A DNA stretch of 26,070 nucleotides from a virus, in IMG/VR virus record IMGVR_UViG_3300045738_000286, positions 1 to 26,070 of that record; one strand, 5' to 3'. Shown here piece after piece: positions 1-9,461 of the stretch; position 1 is the first letter of the stretch, and each line of letters starts with the position of its first letter. Under the pieces are notes generated by a model. The model saw only the letters and a list, made by a program, of their open reading frames with translations, was not told the DNA's origin and ran no database searches. Position numbers and translations under genes: made by a program.

Positions 1-3000
1 ATCTAGCCAAGAGATTTTTAGCCATGACAAAACCACCTTCTGCTAAACTTGGTGGCTGTGGTTTGCCGGAAGGCGGGTGGAAATGCTGGCCGCCGCCTTC
101 TTTATTGTACCACCGCCCCTGGGGTCCACTGGTTTCATTAGCAGTACTGTGCTTATAGTTAAACGCTTTTAAGTCTGCTTGGTATTGTGCATATCTCGCG
201 TTGTAATCAGCCGTGGGGTCTACCATCGGTGGATCTGGGTCTGAAGTTACAGGTGGCGGGTCGTCTGGATGTGATGTATCTCCCGCTAAAGTATCACGTA
301 TATTTTCTAATAGTTCTACCATCGTTTGAGTATTGATGGCGGTAGCTTGAAGAGGTGCGTTTAGTATTCGATTAGCTGCATCTTCTCCAAATTGTTCTTC
401 TAATTGCGCGGTTTGTAGATCACGCAAGACTTCTAAACCACCGGCAATTGCTTCAAACAAGTCAGCATACTCAAGACCTAATTTATCTATTATGTCTCTA
501 GTAGATATTTGTAAATCATAGATCTGATCGTTATATTCGGTTAAGTTATCTCCAATTTCTCTAGTGGCATCCCTGGTTTCACGCTCGATATCTGCCATAT
601 CTAGTTGGAGATCAAATAAACGCTCTTCTTCACCTATACTCTCTGCGTTATCTCTAATCTCACGTAATTCAGCAACTGTTTGATTAAGAACCTTTTGGAA
701 ATTTGATGATGGACGTTGAAATACTTGTTCAGATAAACTTAGTCTTTCTTCTTCAAGCTGTATTAATCTGTCACCTATAGAGGCTCTACGCTGCTCATTT
801 TCTTCTCCCCTAAACATATTAAGTAAACGAGCTATATCTGCGGTAAGTTCATTTACGCGTTGTTCAGGTCGGTATCCTCGTATTAAACCACCTTCTTTTA
901 ATCTATTTAAAATAGAATCTGCAGACTTTCCTATATTTACCCAAGAAGATATACGGTCTAATTCGTCATTTAATCCTCTAAGTCTAAGATCACTAGCCCT
1001 AGAGATTAACTCAGATTCTCTGCTAAGAGATTCTATATGTCTATTTATATTATCTTGTTTTTGTGTACTTATTATATTTTCAGATCTTATAGCTGCATCA
1101 TAAGATTCTTGTACAGTAGCTGCATATTCTTGAAGTCTTACAAATAATTGTTCAGGTGTTAAACCAGATGGTCCAGGTATTGGAGGATCAAAATCAGGAA
1201 TTACAGACCCACCCTCCCCCGGTCCATACTCTACGTCTTCGCGTCGATAGGTGTTTACATAATCTATAGCTTCATTAAATTTCGCTATAGCTTCTTTATT
1301 GGTTATATCACCGGCGCTTAACGAGTCAGTAATGGTGGGAATCGCCTTGTTTGAAAGCCAGTCATCTTTAAAACCAGGATACTTATTAATAAACTCTTTT
1401 GCTGTGTTTTCAAAATTAAAGTCTTTAATTGGGTCACCTGTAACTTTAGCTATCTGTTCGTGTGCACCTATTAAGTCACCACTCTCTATAAGCTTACGAA
1501 CTATTCTTCCTGCACCAATTACACCACCTTCACCACCCTTGAAAAATACTCGTTCTCTTTGATAATCAAGTCGTTCTCTAGCGGCAGCAGCAGAAGCCAT
1601 GGCCCTGTAAGGGTCTCTTCGTAACTCACCCACACGCTCACGGGTCTGTAAAACTCCAGTAACATATGGCGCATACAACTCTTTTAATTTCTCAAGATTA
1701 CGTTGCATTCTATCACCAAGAACATCTTCAAAAATATCACCAATATCTTGTGAAATATGCCAAGCTTCTTTTAATATAGGAATTAAATTTCCCATGCTTC
1801 CTGCGGCATTTTCAAATTCTGTTTTTAAATTAGAAATTATACCTTGTACTTCGTCAGCAGATAGTACTCTGTCGTCATCTATTGCAGTACGTATGTTATT
1901 TCTTAATGTTTCAAAAAATCCCTCCATAGCTATAGCCATGGGACTTGTTTGAATAAAAGCCTCTGTTAAAGAAGTTTGTAGCTGACTACTTAAAGCTTGT
2001 GCCATACCTTTGAAACTATCAATAACATTGGTTGCATTAAAGGTAGGTGCCGCAAAGATATTAGCAAAAGAAGACTTTGTTACATCTATAGACCCTTGAA
2101 AATCAGATAAGCGTGCTTCAATATCTGCTAATGTAGTTTTAAATGCTGAAATTTTAAGTTCACCAAACTGTATTTCAGGAAGTGTACCAATATCCGTATC
2201 TTTAGACGCAAAGCGTAATAGTTTTAGCTTTTCATTAAAATGTATAAGTGCTCGTTCTAATGAAAGTTCGCCACTTTCTAATTGAGCTACTAAATCAGGT
2301 ATTACATTATTTTGAAGATCTGTAGCGATATTTTGTGTTCCTTCTGTAAAAGAACGTGTTCCTGGATCAATAGCTTTAGTTGTTACTCGTCTGAATTTTT
2401 CAGATGTTACGTCCGCTGCTATGTCTATACCTTTTACTAAAGGATTCAGCTCTTTGAATGATTCTATTAGCACACCAATTTGACCTATATAACCAGCAAA
2501 AACTACACCTGTGCGGGTTATTACACCGCCACGACCAGATAAATTATAATTCCACTTTTCAAAACGTTTGTTTACATCGTCTAAACCGCCACTTAAATCT
2601 GTTACAAGCGTTCTAGTTAAACCAACAATAAATTTGCGTGATGTTTCTGCAGTAGCTCCCATAGTTTCTAGAAGTTTAGTTATGTTGTTTGCCACCCAGA
2701 AGCCTCTTTTAAAGCCGGTAATATCTTTTGATACACCCTTCATCTCATAAAGACCAAATTCTCCACCAAGGGCTTCTGCTCCCGTATGCGTAGCTATTAC
2801 CCGATCTTGACCTTCCTTTGTTCCTCCCTCTAGGCGTGTGTCTGATATATGCCTAACCCTTCCATATTTACCTCCAGAACCCAAAACTGGTGACGTAACC
2901 AGTTCCATATCAAAAAGTGCTTGAATTTGTTTATTAAAGGTTTTTTGCAACCCTCTTCTCTGTTGTTTCCATTCAGAGGGTCCAAACAGGCCACCTATTA

Positions 3001-6000
3001 AGTTACCAAGAAAAGAACCAATCATAGCACCAAGTACGGGTATTGGTATAAGAATTTGCCCAATTATACTACCAATAGCAGAACCTATAGACGCTTGTAT
3101 ATTTTGCTGACCTATCTGTTGGGCAAGTTTATTGCCTATCATACTTCCAATAATGTTTAGGCCAATATTAACAGCACCTGCTGCTATATTTGCTGCACGA
3201 GCACCCACTGTTGCGCCAGTTTCAGCTGCAGCACCAGCAGCTGCTTCACCTGCAGTTGAACCAGAAGCCAGCCAAGCATCCTTTGCGGTGTTAAACTGTG
3301 TCATTTGTGCAGCTGATTTAAAACCTAAGCTACTGGCTTTTATTGCTTGTAGTCCACCCCTTAAACCTCCAACAGCACCTTCCGCTGACATAGCGGCACC
3401 TTTACTAAATAATTTAGCAGTATCTGCAATTCTCGCGGGAAGTGAATGTTGTAAGGCTATTTCCTCTGGCTTAAAGCCAAGCAGTCTACCTATTAATCCT
3501 GCAGGTCCTGCAGTGTCAGACATCATACCACCAAAAATATTACCACCAATGCCTAAAACCTCACTACCCACACCCATCGCAGAGTTAAGTTTATCCATGA
3601 AAGATAACTTTGTAGCTGCACCAGACAGCGTCTGTGCGAGTCCAGTACCAGGCTTAAATCCCCCACTTATTGATCCGCTAACACCAGGAACACCTGGTGT
3701 ATATACCCCAGCAGCAGACAGCGCTTCTTCTTGTGACTTACCTAAACTTAAAGCTTGCTGATATATTTGATCTTGTTCTGGGCTAAGTCCACTTACGCCA
3801 CCGGTTGCTAAGCTCATTAAGTTACCAACTGCACCCTGTTCTGACAGTGTAGGAGCATTAGTTGTTACCTTTGGCGCGGTAGTGTTTGCTGCAATTTGTT
3901 GTAAATATCCAGTCTGTGTTCGTTGTTCTGTTAATACCACATTCTCTGCAGTATCGGCTCCTTCTTCTGCTATTTTTCCGTATTTTTCCCAAAAGCCTAC
4001 ATTCTCTTTCTTTGTTCCTGCTACGTCTACTGCTCCTTCTGCATCTTGCGCACCCATATCGGAGAACAGGCCACTAACCATTCCGGCAGCACTTTTAAAT
4101 ATATCTACAAGTCCACCTTTTTCGGTAAGAATATTCTTTGATACTTTACCTTCCCAATTAAGTTTGTCTTGTATCATAGCGGAAAGCGTTTGTTTCCACT
4201 GCCCTTCCATAGCAGCAGTAAAGCCTTCCCATGCAGATTTAGGTCCTTCTCCTAATAGTGCTTCTGTTATAGCGTCACTAAATGTTTGTTCAATTATTTG
4301 ACCTGTCTGAATTATTAATTCATGTTCTTTTTTCCAGGCAACTCTACGATACTCAAACTCTTTATCTATTAAAGCTTTTCGTTCATTAAATTCACTAATC
4401 CTTCGTGATCTTGTGCTTGCTAAATCGGCCTCTAGCCGTCGCAGACTTTCCGTTTCTGCAGGACGCATATCCGCAGAAGCATCACGTACAGCCTGTCGTT
4501 GATTCTCAACGTTTGACGTTTTTAAACGTATGAGAGATTCAGACTCTCTAAAACTTTTATTTAACTCACGTATTGCTTGGGCATGTTGTATAGTTATTTC
4601 TGCACTAGAACGTTCTTTTTCATTATAAACATCTAAAAGACCTATTTGACTATTTAAATCTGAAATATTATCTCTTATATCAGCAGAGTGTTGTCTTCTT
4701 GCTTCTGCTAAAGAACCTAGAAGATCTATTTCAGACTCTATAGAACTTTTAACCGCGTCGGCTATAGCTTGCTGCTTTAGAGCTTGCATATATGACCGTT
4801 GGTCTTGTGCTGCTTTCTTGGTATGCTCAGCTAATACACCTTCTAAAGCATAGGTATACGCTATATGTCCTTGTGTACCTGCACGTGTTTCTTTTGTATT
4901 TTGAATTATAGCCTGTGTGGAGGTTCGTATCGCTGCCGCAGTCTCTGCCCAAACATTATCACTTTGAAGCTGCGCTTCTATATCTGTTAAAGATCCACTT
5001 AGTTTAGCAAAAGAAATCTGTAGGTTGTGTGATTCTTTCCTAATGTCCTTTAGTCCAGAGTCATCAAAAGATTCAGTATTTATTAAAGTAATCAACCTTC
5101 TAAAGTGTGTTTCCATATCTTCAGCAGCTTGCGCAGCTTCAGGATCTCTCATTATTCTATTAAGTTGTTTACTATTACTAACAAGCTCTTTATACTCAGG
5201 AAGTAACTTTTTAATTGTGTTTAAATGACCAAGTACTAATGGTTGTCCTTCTGCTGCACCTATAGCCTTGTCAAGATCTCCTTCAGTTCTAGATATAACA
5301 CCTGTTACGCCTGTTTTACCTGTTTGGCGTATAGGCCAGTCCCCAATACCTAATAAGTTAGGGAGGGCATTCCTAAGTCCGTGTGCACGAGAGGGAAGAC
5401 CAAAACCACCTTCTCTTTCTTTTTCTGCAGTTATGATAGCTTCTTGTACAAGAATAGTTGCTTTACCTATAGTTAGAGATGGATCACGCGCTATTTCTTT
5501 GCTGGCTAGTTCCTGTAGTTTGTCTGCACCTAATAGCTGAGAAGTACCAACCTTAGCTAGTTCTTGTTGTTTTTTCTTAGATTGATATGCAGAATAAAAA
5601 CCACCAGCAGCAGCAAGTCCCAGTCCCACACCTGTGCTGCGGAGCGCAAATTTTCCTATACTTGTGGCAGCACCTACAGCTTTCCCAATAGTTGCGGGGT
5701 ATGCAACACCTGCCGCACCTGCAGCGCTCATTGCTCTAGAAAGTCCACCTTTACCAACTAGGAAAGTTAATGCTTTTACAGCAACACCAACAGTTGCTAT
5801 TGCACCTGCCATACTGAGAAACATACCAGTAAGGTCTAATATAACCGCGGAAAGTTCTTTAAAAGCACCAAGAGACGTTAAAGCAAATTCAGCTAAGGGG
5901 TTTTCTGTTATAAATCCTTGAAGTGTTGTGAATACCCTAAGCCACCCATTTCTAATTTTCTCTGCGCCTTGCCCCATAGCGATATTTATATTTTCTTGTT

Positions 6001-7177
6001 GGTTCACTAATCGTGTCATAGGGCCTGTAGCCAAATTATCTATAATGAGTGCACTTTTTCCATACGTAAAATTGGTTTTACTTACAAATGCTTCCAAGAA
6101 AGCAGTAGCTTTTTGCGCTCGTGTTAAGGACTGTACTGATCTGTTTAATGACTTGGCATAGTTAGTTTGCGCTAAATCAGCTTCACGTATATTAATACCT
6201 TGTGTTGCTAAAGTTTCAGAATAACCTCTAAAATAATTATTTATTCCTTGAATAACAGTACCGAAATCTTGGCCAGTTACTGTTGCGTAATCAGCAGATC
6301 GTTCAACTAAGTCTTTAATTTGGCTTGCTGCCAGACCTGTGTTTTGTGAAAACTCTAAAAGTACTAAGGATGATTGCGCTACTTCTTGTCTAGCTAAACC
6401 AGTAACACTTGAAACTTGTTTAGAAAGCTCTATAAACTTTTGAGTATTTATTACATTAGCGCCTAATTTTTTGTTATATCCATCAATAGTTGCTGTTAGA
6501 GCAAAAACTGTTTTTTCCCATTGAGCAAAACTAGCAATTGATAGATCATTAGAGCGCCTAAGGTCTTCCGCAACTTTTCTTAATTTTACACCTAGAGCAG
6601 AAGTTAATGCTCCTACAAGTGATAAAAGATTTAACATTCCTATACCTAAACCACTCATAGAAGTGCCGACAACACCTATAGTGCCAGGTAATGTGCCTAA
6701 AGCAGCACCAAACGCAGTAATAGCTACACCACCAGTAAGAAAAGACTTAGCTAGTGCACCTACTTTAGGTATTAAAGTCGCGGGTCCACCTTCAAAAGCT
6801 ACTCTAAAAGCTCTTGAATCGAACAACAGCATAGATTTTTTAAAAAATGATCCTATAGACGAACCTAAAGATTTCATAGATAAGGTAACATTCGTAGCAG
6901 AGGATTCTAACATAGTAAAAGATCTAGAAAGCTTGGGGTGTAGCTTATCTAAAACTTTATAATGTTTAGCTAATAGACCGATGCTTCCAGCTAAACCAGT
7001 AGCACCTAGTACTTTTGTAGTAGTAGATAACGTCTTATTTAAAAACGTAGTCTCTTTATTTATGTTTTTTTCTGTGTCTTGAAAAGACTGAAGATTTTGA
7101 GAAATCTGATCAGTTTGTTGTATAAATTTATCAGCTAAAGGCTTAAATTCAAACTCTATAGTTCCTAACGATGCCAA
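1..7177 (-). CDS. Tape measure protein, partial (runs off the left edge)
   Basis: This protein sets tail length and is ejected with the DNA. The minus strand is open from 7177 to the left edge: 2392 complete codons with no stop, so the C-terminus is outside the window. The TTG at 7177 is chosen because an in-frame TAA lies three codons upstream (7184-7186) and no better start follows closely; it begins 10 bases after the chaperone-fusion stop. The N-terminus reads LASLGTIEFEFKPLADKF. Hydrophobic Gly/Ala/Leu stretches lie near residues 55-70 and 140-195, and a Gly/Ile-rich one near 1350-1395. A segment resembling tape-measure core domains (VTGLARQEVAQSSLVLLEFS) lies near residue 255. Residues about 560-1000 are highly charged and look coiled-coil, and the last part is Pro/Gly-rich (FHPPSGKPQPPSLAEGGF). 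Position after the tail chaperones and extreme length make the call secure; the exact start is less so. Confidence 0.9.
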   Translation of the reverse strand, partial: MASLGTIEFEFKPLADKFIQQTDQISQNLQSFQDTEKNINKETTFLNKTLSTTTKVLGATGLAGSIGLLAKHYKVLDKLHPKLSRSFTMLESSATNVTLSMKSLGSSIGSFFKKSMLLFDSRAFRVAFEGGPATLIPKVGALAKSFLTGGVAITAFGAALGTLPGTIGVVGTSMSGLGIGMLNLLSLVGALTSALGVKLRKVAEDLRRSNDLSIASFAQWEKTVFALTATIDGYNKKLGANVINTQKFIELSKQVSSVTGLARQEVAQSSLVLLEFSQNTGLAASQIKDLVERSADYATVTGQDFGTVIQGINNYFRGYSETLATQGINIREADLAQTNYAKSLNRSVQSLTRAQKATAFLEAFVSKTNFTYGKSALIIDNLATGPMTRLVNQQENINIAMGQGAEKIRNGWLRVFTTLQGFITENPLAEFALTSLGAFKELSAVILDLTGMFLSMAGAIATVGVAVKALTFLVGKGGLSRAMSAAGAAGVAYPATIGKAVGAATSIGKFALRSTGVGLGLAAAGGFYSAYQSKKKQQELAKVGTSQLLGADKLQELASKEIARDPSLTIGKATILVQEAIITAEKEREGGFGLPSRAHGLRNALPNLLGIGDWPIRQTGKTGVTGVISRTEGDLDKAIGAAEGQPLVLGHLNTIKKLLPEYKELVSNSKQLNRIMRDPEAAQAAEDMETHFRRLITLINTESFDDSGLKDIRKESHNLQISFAKLSGSLTDIEAQLQSDNVWAETAAAIRTSTQAIIQNTKETRAGTQGHIAYTYALEGVLAEHTKKAAQDQRSYMQALKQQAIADAVKSSIESEIDLLGSLAEARRQHSADIRDNISDLNSQIGLLDVYNEKERSSAEITIQHAQAIRELNKSFRESESLIRLKTSNVENQRQAVRDASADMRPAETESLRRLEADLASTRSRRISEFNERKALIDKEFEYRRVAWKKEHELIIQTGQIIEQTFSDAITEALLGEGPKSAWEGFTAAMEGQWKQTLSAMIQDKLNWEGKVSKNILTEKGGLVDIFKSAAGMVSGLFSDMGAQDAEGAVDVAGTKKENVGFWEKYGKIAEEGADTAENVVLTEQRTQTGYLQQIAANTTAPKVTTNAPTLSEQGAVGNLMSLATGGVSGLSPEQDQIYQQALSLGKSQEEALSAAGVYTPGVPGVSGSISGGFKPGTGLAQTLSGAATKLSFMDKLNSAMGVGSEVLGIGGNIFGGMMSDTAGPAGLIGRLLGFKPEEIALQHSLPARIADTAKLFSKGAAMSAEGAVGGLRGGLQAIKASSLGFKSAAQMTQFNTAKDAWLASGSTAGEAAAGAAAETGATVGARAANIAAGAVNIGLNIIGSMIGNKLAQQIGQQNIQASIGSAIGSIIGQILIPIPVLGAMIGSFLGNLIGGLFGPSEWKQQRRGLQKTFNKQIQALFDMELVTSPVLGSGGKYGRVRHISDTRLEGGTKEGQDRVIATHTGAEALGGEFGLYEMKGVSKDITGFKRGFWVANNITKLLETMGATAETSRKFIVGLTRTLVTDLSGGLDDVNKRFEKWNYNLSGRGGVITRTGVVFAGYIGQIGVLIESFKELNPLVKGIDIAADVTSEKFRRVTTKAIDPGTRSFTEGTQNIATDLQNNVIPDLVAQLESGELSLERALIHFNEKLKLLRFASKDTDIGTLPEIQFGELKISAFKTTLADIEARLSDFQGSIDVTKSSFANIFAAPTFNATNVIDSFKGMAQALSSQLQTSLTEAFIQTSPMAIAMEGFFETLRNNIRTAIDDDRVLSADEVQGIISNLKTEFENAAGSMGNLIPILKEAWHISQDIGDIFEDVLGDRMQRNLEKLKELYAPYVTGVLQTRERVGELRRDPYRAMASAAAARERLDYQRERVFFKGGEGGVIGAGRIVRKLIESGDLIGAHEQIAKVTGDPIKDFNFENTAKEFINKYPGFKDDWLSNKAIPTITDSLSAGDITNKEAIAKFNEAIDYVNTYRREDVEYGPGEGGSVIPDFDPPIPGPSGLTPEQLFVRLQEYAATVQESYDAAIRSENIISTQKQDNINRHIESLSRESELISRASDLRLRGLNDELDRISSWVNIGKSADSILNRLKEGGLIRGYRPEQRVNELTADIARLLNMFRGEENEQRRASIGDRLIQLEEERLSLSEQVFQRPSSNFQKVLNQTVAELREIRDNAESIGEEERLFDLQLDMADIERETRDATREIGDNLTEYNDQIYDLQISTRDIIDKLGLEYADLFEAIAGGLEVLRDLQTAQLEEQFGEDAANRILNAPLQATAINTQTMVELLENIRDTLAGDTSHPDDPPPVTSDPDPPMVDPTADYNARYAQYQADLKAFNYKHSTANETSGPQGRWYNKEGGGQHFHPPSGKPQPPSLAEGGFVMAKNLLAR

Positions 7178-7187
7178 TTTAGTTTAT

Positions 7188-7972
7188 TTATACCCCAGCG
7201 TTCTTAGAATCTAACCACTCCATATATTCTTTTCCGGTCATTTCCTTAAATTTCTTCTGCGGTACTTCTGCAGGTAGCTTTTTAGTACCTGGACGTGCGC
7301 CAGCAGACGTAGAAGACTGCTGTGCAGCACGTTTCTTTTTAGAGTCTTCTATTTCCTTATTTTGGAAATAACTAATGATCTCAGAACCACAAGAAAGAAC
7401 TATTAACTGTCCTCTTGTGTATCGCTCACAGAGGGTGTGGAAGTCGAGTCCCCAGCGTTCAATGAATCCTGCATACCAGACAAGGTCTGTGTGTAATTGG
7501 TCGTCGATGCTTGATCTCTCACGTCCCTCGCTGACGTCGTCGCCGCTGATAACACTCCTATAATGGCCTGCAACGGCATGAGCAAAAAATCGTCGTCCTC
7601 ATTGATTTTTGCCTGCTCCATAACTATCGCTTTTATTTCAGATAAAGACATGCTTGATTCTACTTCATCTGGAGTTACAGTCTCCAGCTGATAGAATTCA
7701 CCAAGAACCACTACACAATCGCGTAGTGAATCTGCAATTTCTATATCTGCGTTTTTCTGGAAATCTGCAGCTTTCTGTTTGTTCTTTTCATTGAACTTTG
7801 AAACTACAGACTGAAGAGTTCGTGAAAGCTTTTTAGCCCATTTTATAGGTAATGGTTTAAGTTCCACACTTTCACCACAAAATTCGGCAGTGACGGTGCC
7901 GCCGTCGTGAAATAAAACACGATCAACGGCACGGGACATCACTTCATTTACAGCATCTATTGAATCGGACAT
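7188..7972 (-). CDS. Tail assembly chaperone fusion made by -1 frameshift
   Basis: This is the gpGT-like long product. Translation starts at 7972, reads 130 codons to Leu130 (TTG at 7585-7583), slips back one base and continues for 131 codons to TAA at 7190-7188, giving 261 residues. The -1 frame has no independent start. It encodes a well-composed, aromatic-rich domain that cannot be chance: TDLVWYAGFIERWGLDFHTL, then CERYTRGQLIVLSCGSEIIS, a Lys/Arg-rich linker and a C-terminus ending EYMEWLDSKNAGV. The stop sits 10 bases before the tape measure start, which is where the T-domain partner lies in siphoviruses. In lambda-like phages the short and long forms coat the tape measure during tail assembly. 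The slip position is inferred from the heptamer; the open second frame is seen directly. Confidence 0.85.
7403..7972 (-). CDS. Tail assembly chaperone, short (G-type) product
   Basis: This is the 189-residue zero-frame product of the chaperone gene. It starts at ATG 7972 behind a strong Shine-Dalgarno sequence (GGGAGG, 6 bases before the ATG). Residues 1-125 are mixed alpha/beta with a Lys-rich helix (KWAKKLSRTLQSVVSKFNEK). Residues 131-189 turn into low-complexity Ser/Thr/Gln/Asp sequence, typical of a tail that must also carry an overlapping frame. It lies between the tail tube and tape measure genes, the standard place for this family. In lambda the short form is made in large excess over the frameshifted form. 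Assignment rests on position, length and the frameshift signal; the sequence itself is divergent. Confidence 0.8.
   Translation of the reverse strand: MSDSIDAVNEVMSRAVDRVLFHDGGTVTAEFCGESVELKPLPIKWAKKLSRTLQSVVSKFNEKNKQKAADFQKNADIEIADSLRDCVVVLGEFYQLETVTPDEVESSMSLSEIKAIVMEQAKINEDDDFLLMPLQAIIGVLSAATTSARDVRDQASTTNYTQTLSGMQDSLNAGDSTSTPSVSDTQEDS
7583..7589 (-). promoter_or_regulatory. -1 ribosomal frameshift heptamer T TTT TTG
   Basis: Read on the minus strand, GAT TTT TTG contains T TTT TTG in the correct X XXY YYZ phase relative to the ATG at 7972. The -1 frame has a TGA four codons before the heptamer and is then open to 7188, so the heptamer lies near the start of the 181-base frame overlap. 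A slip re-pairs the tRNAs on TTT TTT. Possible downstream stimulators are a short GCC/GGC stem and an ACGTC/GACGT stem with a 7-base loop, both weak; the stimulator is not established. Confidence 0.8.
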
Positions 7973-8036
7973 ATTATACCTCCCGAGATTCTCAATAAGG
8001 TAACGTTATTAAATTAAATTGCTCAATTAATCAGGT

Positions 8037-8927
8037 TCACGCGTATCCAGGAGCAGTAGAGAAAGTAGCAGCCGTATGACTCTTAGGAATCCAGAATCGC
8101 TCGCCTAGTACTTGTTCAGCACCCCAGTTTGAATCTACAGCAGAGAACATTGTCCAGGCACCTGAAATAATAGGTGGTTGTCCTGGCTGTATGTTCTCAG
8201 AAAATTCACCTACAGGTGCGACCTTCTTAAAATAGTGTATTACCTGACTTCCATCTAGAAAGTCTGCTACACCAAGAAGAGCATACCGTGGGTTCTTTGT
8301 AGTACCAAACACCACTTTACTTGCTTCTAGCTTAGCTACGATAGACTTGACCGTTGGTGTAAAATCCAAGTCCTCGTCAAACGTTATTTTATCATCAGTG
8401 AATGCTTCAACCGCAGTAACTTTGCGTATAATTGTAGATTTTTGCAAATCTACAATTGTAGCTACAGCAGGCGAACTAGCAGCATCATCTTTTGCAATAG
8501 CAACAATATCATCAACCGCAAAAACTCCTGTACCAGTTATGGTCATTTCACTTGCGCTATCTGCTGTCGCTGAGTTAACATTGATAGTTCCTACCGAGTT
8601 TTTTACAACATCTGCACCCAAACCATACGCAGCAATAATATTACTGTTTGAATAGAATGCGGCACTAAACTGACCTGACATTCCGGTAACTGCGTCAAAC
8701 TGCAGCACAGACGGAATACCCGTACGTAATTCGAATTTTTCTCTACTGATAGATAGATTAGGACTATCCTCTACGACAGCACCAAGATGTGTGAAACCAG
8801 CTGGCGGTGAGCCAACGTCAATCCTTCCAGGTGTCCATGTTTGAGTGGTATCAGCAATAAGTATCTGTTCTAGCGCGATAGAAACCTCGCGCTCAGTTAT
8901 TGCATTTGTATATGTATTACTAGCCAT
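8037..8927 (-). CDS. Major tail tube protein
   Basis: This is a 296-residue structural protein, placed between the tail terminator and the tail chaperones. It has the profile of siphovirus tail tube subunits, which stack as hexameric rings around the tape measure. The N-terminal part contains VGSPPAGFTHLGAVVEDSPN and SISREKFELRTGIPSVL, followed by beta-rich sequence. Residues about 115-200 (VNSATADSASEMTITGTG and onward) look like an extra beta domain. The C-terminal half has FGTTKNPRYALLGVADFLDG. No sheath gene is nearby, supporting a non-contractile tail. The start is ATG at 8927; its Shine-Dalgarno is weak (AGGG about 11 bases upstream), and a candidate promoter lies in the gap before it. 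Confidence 0.8.
   Translation of the reverse strand: MASNTYTNAITEREVSIALEQILIADTTQTWTPGRIDVGSPPAGFTHLGAVVEDSPNLSISREKFELRTGIPSVLQFDAVTGMSGQFSAAFYSNSNIIAAYGLGADVVKNSVGTINVNSATADSASEMTITGTGVFAVDDIVAIAKDDAASSPAVATIVDLQKSTIIRKVTAVEAFTDDKITFDEDLDFTPTVKSIVAKLEASKVVFGTTKNPRYALLGVADFLDGSQVIHYFKKVAPVGEFSENIQPGQPPIISGAWTMFSAVDSNWGAEQVLGERFWIPKSHTAATFSTAPGYA
8430..8457. repeat. 12-bp inverted repeat inside the tail tube gene
   Basis: ATTGTAGATTT at 8431-8441 and AAATCTACAAT at 8446-8456 are perfect reverse complements with a 4-base loop, and the pair at 8430/8457 extends the stem to 12. It lies in the coding sequence for VVDLQKSTIIRK, in the suspected extra beta domain. There is no T tract on either strand, so it is not an obvious terminator. 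It may be a coding coincidence or a structured mRNA element. Confidence 0.5.
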
Positions 8928-9010
8928 TTTTTTATTACCCTACAATGTGTATTTTTCGAGGTAAAACAGTCTTTATAACCTAGTTTACCGTATAAAACTT
9001 TATCTACTCT

Positions 9011-9039
9011 ATTCTACCTGAATTATGTATCACAGTAAA
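9011..9039 (-). promoter_or_regulatory. Candidate sigma70 promoter in the gap before the tail tube gene
   Basis: On the minus strand, TTTACT (9034-9039) and TAGAAT (9011-9016) are separated by exactly 17 bases. They match the -35 and -10 consensus at 4 of 6 and 5 of 6 positions. They lie in the 8928-9050 gap (123 bases), the longest in the window, just upstream of a tail gene needed in high copy. AT-rich phage DNA yields such matches by chance, so this is tentative. Confidence 0.35.
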
Positions 9040-9050
9040 ATAAAGATTTG

Positions 9051-9461
9051 CTAGTTGCTTAACTTAAAAACTCCTCTTACTACGAAATTTAAAGGAAAAA
9101 CATGTCTATTATTAGAATCTAGATAATGTACTCCAATCAGTGTCGTAGGCTCTATTCTAAATTTAATTGTACTCAAGATATGATACGAACCGTCAAAATC
9201 ATCAAATATTTTCTGAGCATCTGCCAACCCAGAAGTATAACTGGTATTTCTTACTAAACATTGTACTGTATACCCTCTTAATGGATCACCAACACGTGAT
9301 ACAGGTCCACCAGTAGCTAATATAGCTATAGCATTAGTAGGCTTATCTGGCAAGGTAGATATAAATACTTTTCCTCGGTTTCCTATAGTAGACCCAAGGG
9401 TAGTTGCTGTCTGTGTCGCTAACGCATCCAGCACAGTCTTTATACCTACAATTGTTGCCAT
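9051..9461 (-). CDS. Tail terminator-like protein
   Basis: This 136-residue protein follows the neck genes and directly precedes the tail tube gene, the usual position of the tail terminator, which caps the growing tail tube and joins it to the head. It has an alpha-beta pattern typical of that family: an N-terminal helix (IVGIKTVLDALATQ), strands (AIAILATGGPVSRVGDPL, YTVQCLVRN), a helix (GLADAQKIFDDFDG) and C-terminal strands ending VFPLNFVVRGVFKLSN. The start ATG at 9461 overlaps the stop of the upstream gene as TAATG, implying translational coupling. A minor capsid or head-closure role is the alternative. Confidence 0.65.
   Translation of the reverse strand: MATIVGIKTVLDALATQTATTLGSTIGNRGKVFISTLPDKPTNAIAILATGGPVSRVGDPLRGYTVQCLVRNTSYTSGLADAQKIFDDFDGSYHILSTIKFRIEPTTLIGVHYLDSNNRHVFPLNFVVRGVFKLSN

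Noticed and set aside
3132-3761. A 209-codon plus-strand ORF inside the tape measure region
   Set aside because: It is antisense to an uninterrupted minus-strand frame, is Ala/Pro-rich as expected for the shadow of Gly/Ala-rich coding, and has no ribosome binding site or neighbours on its strand.
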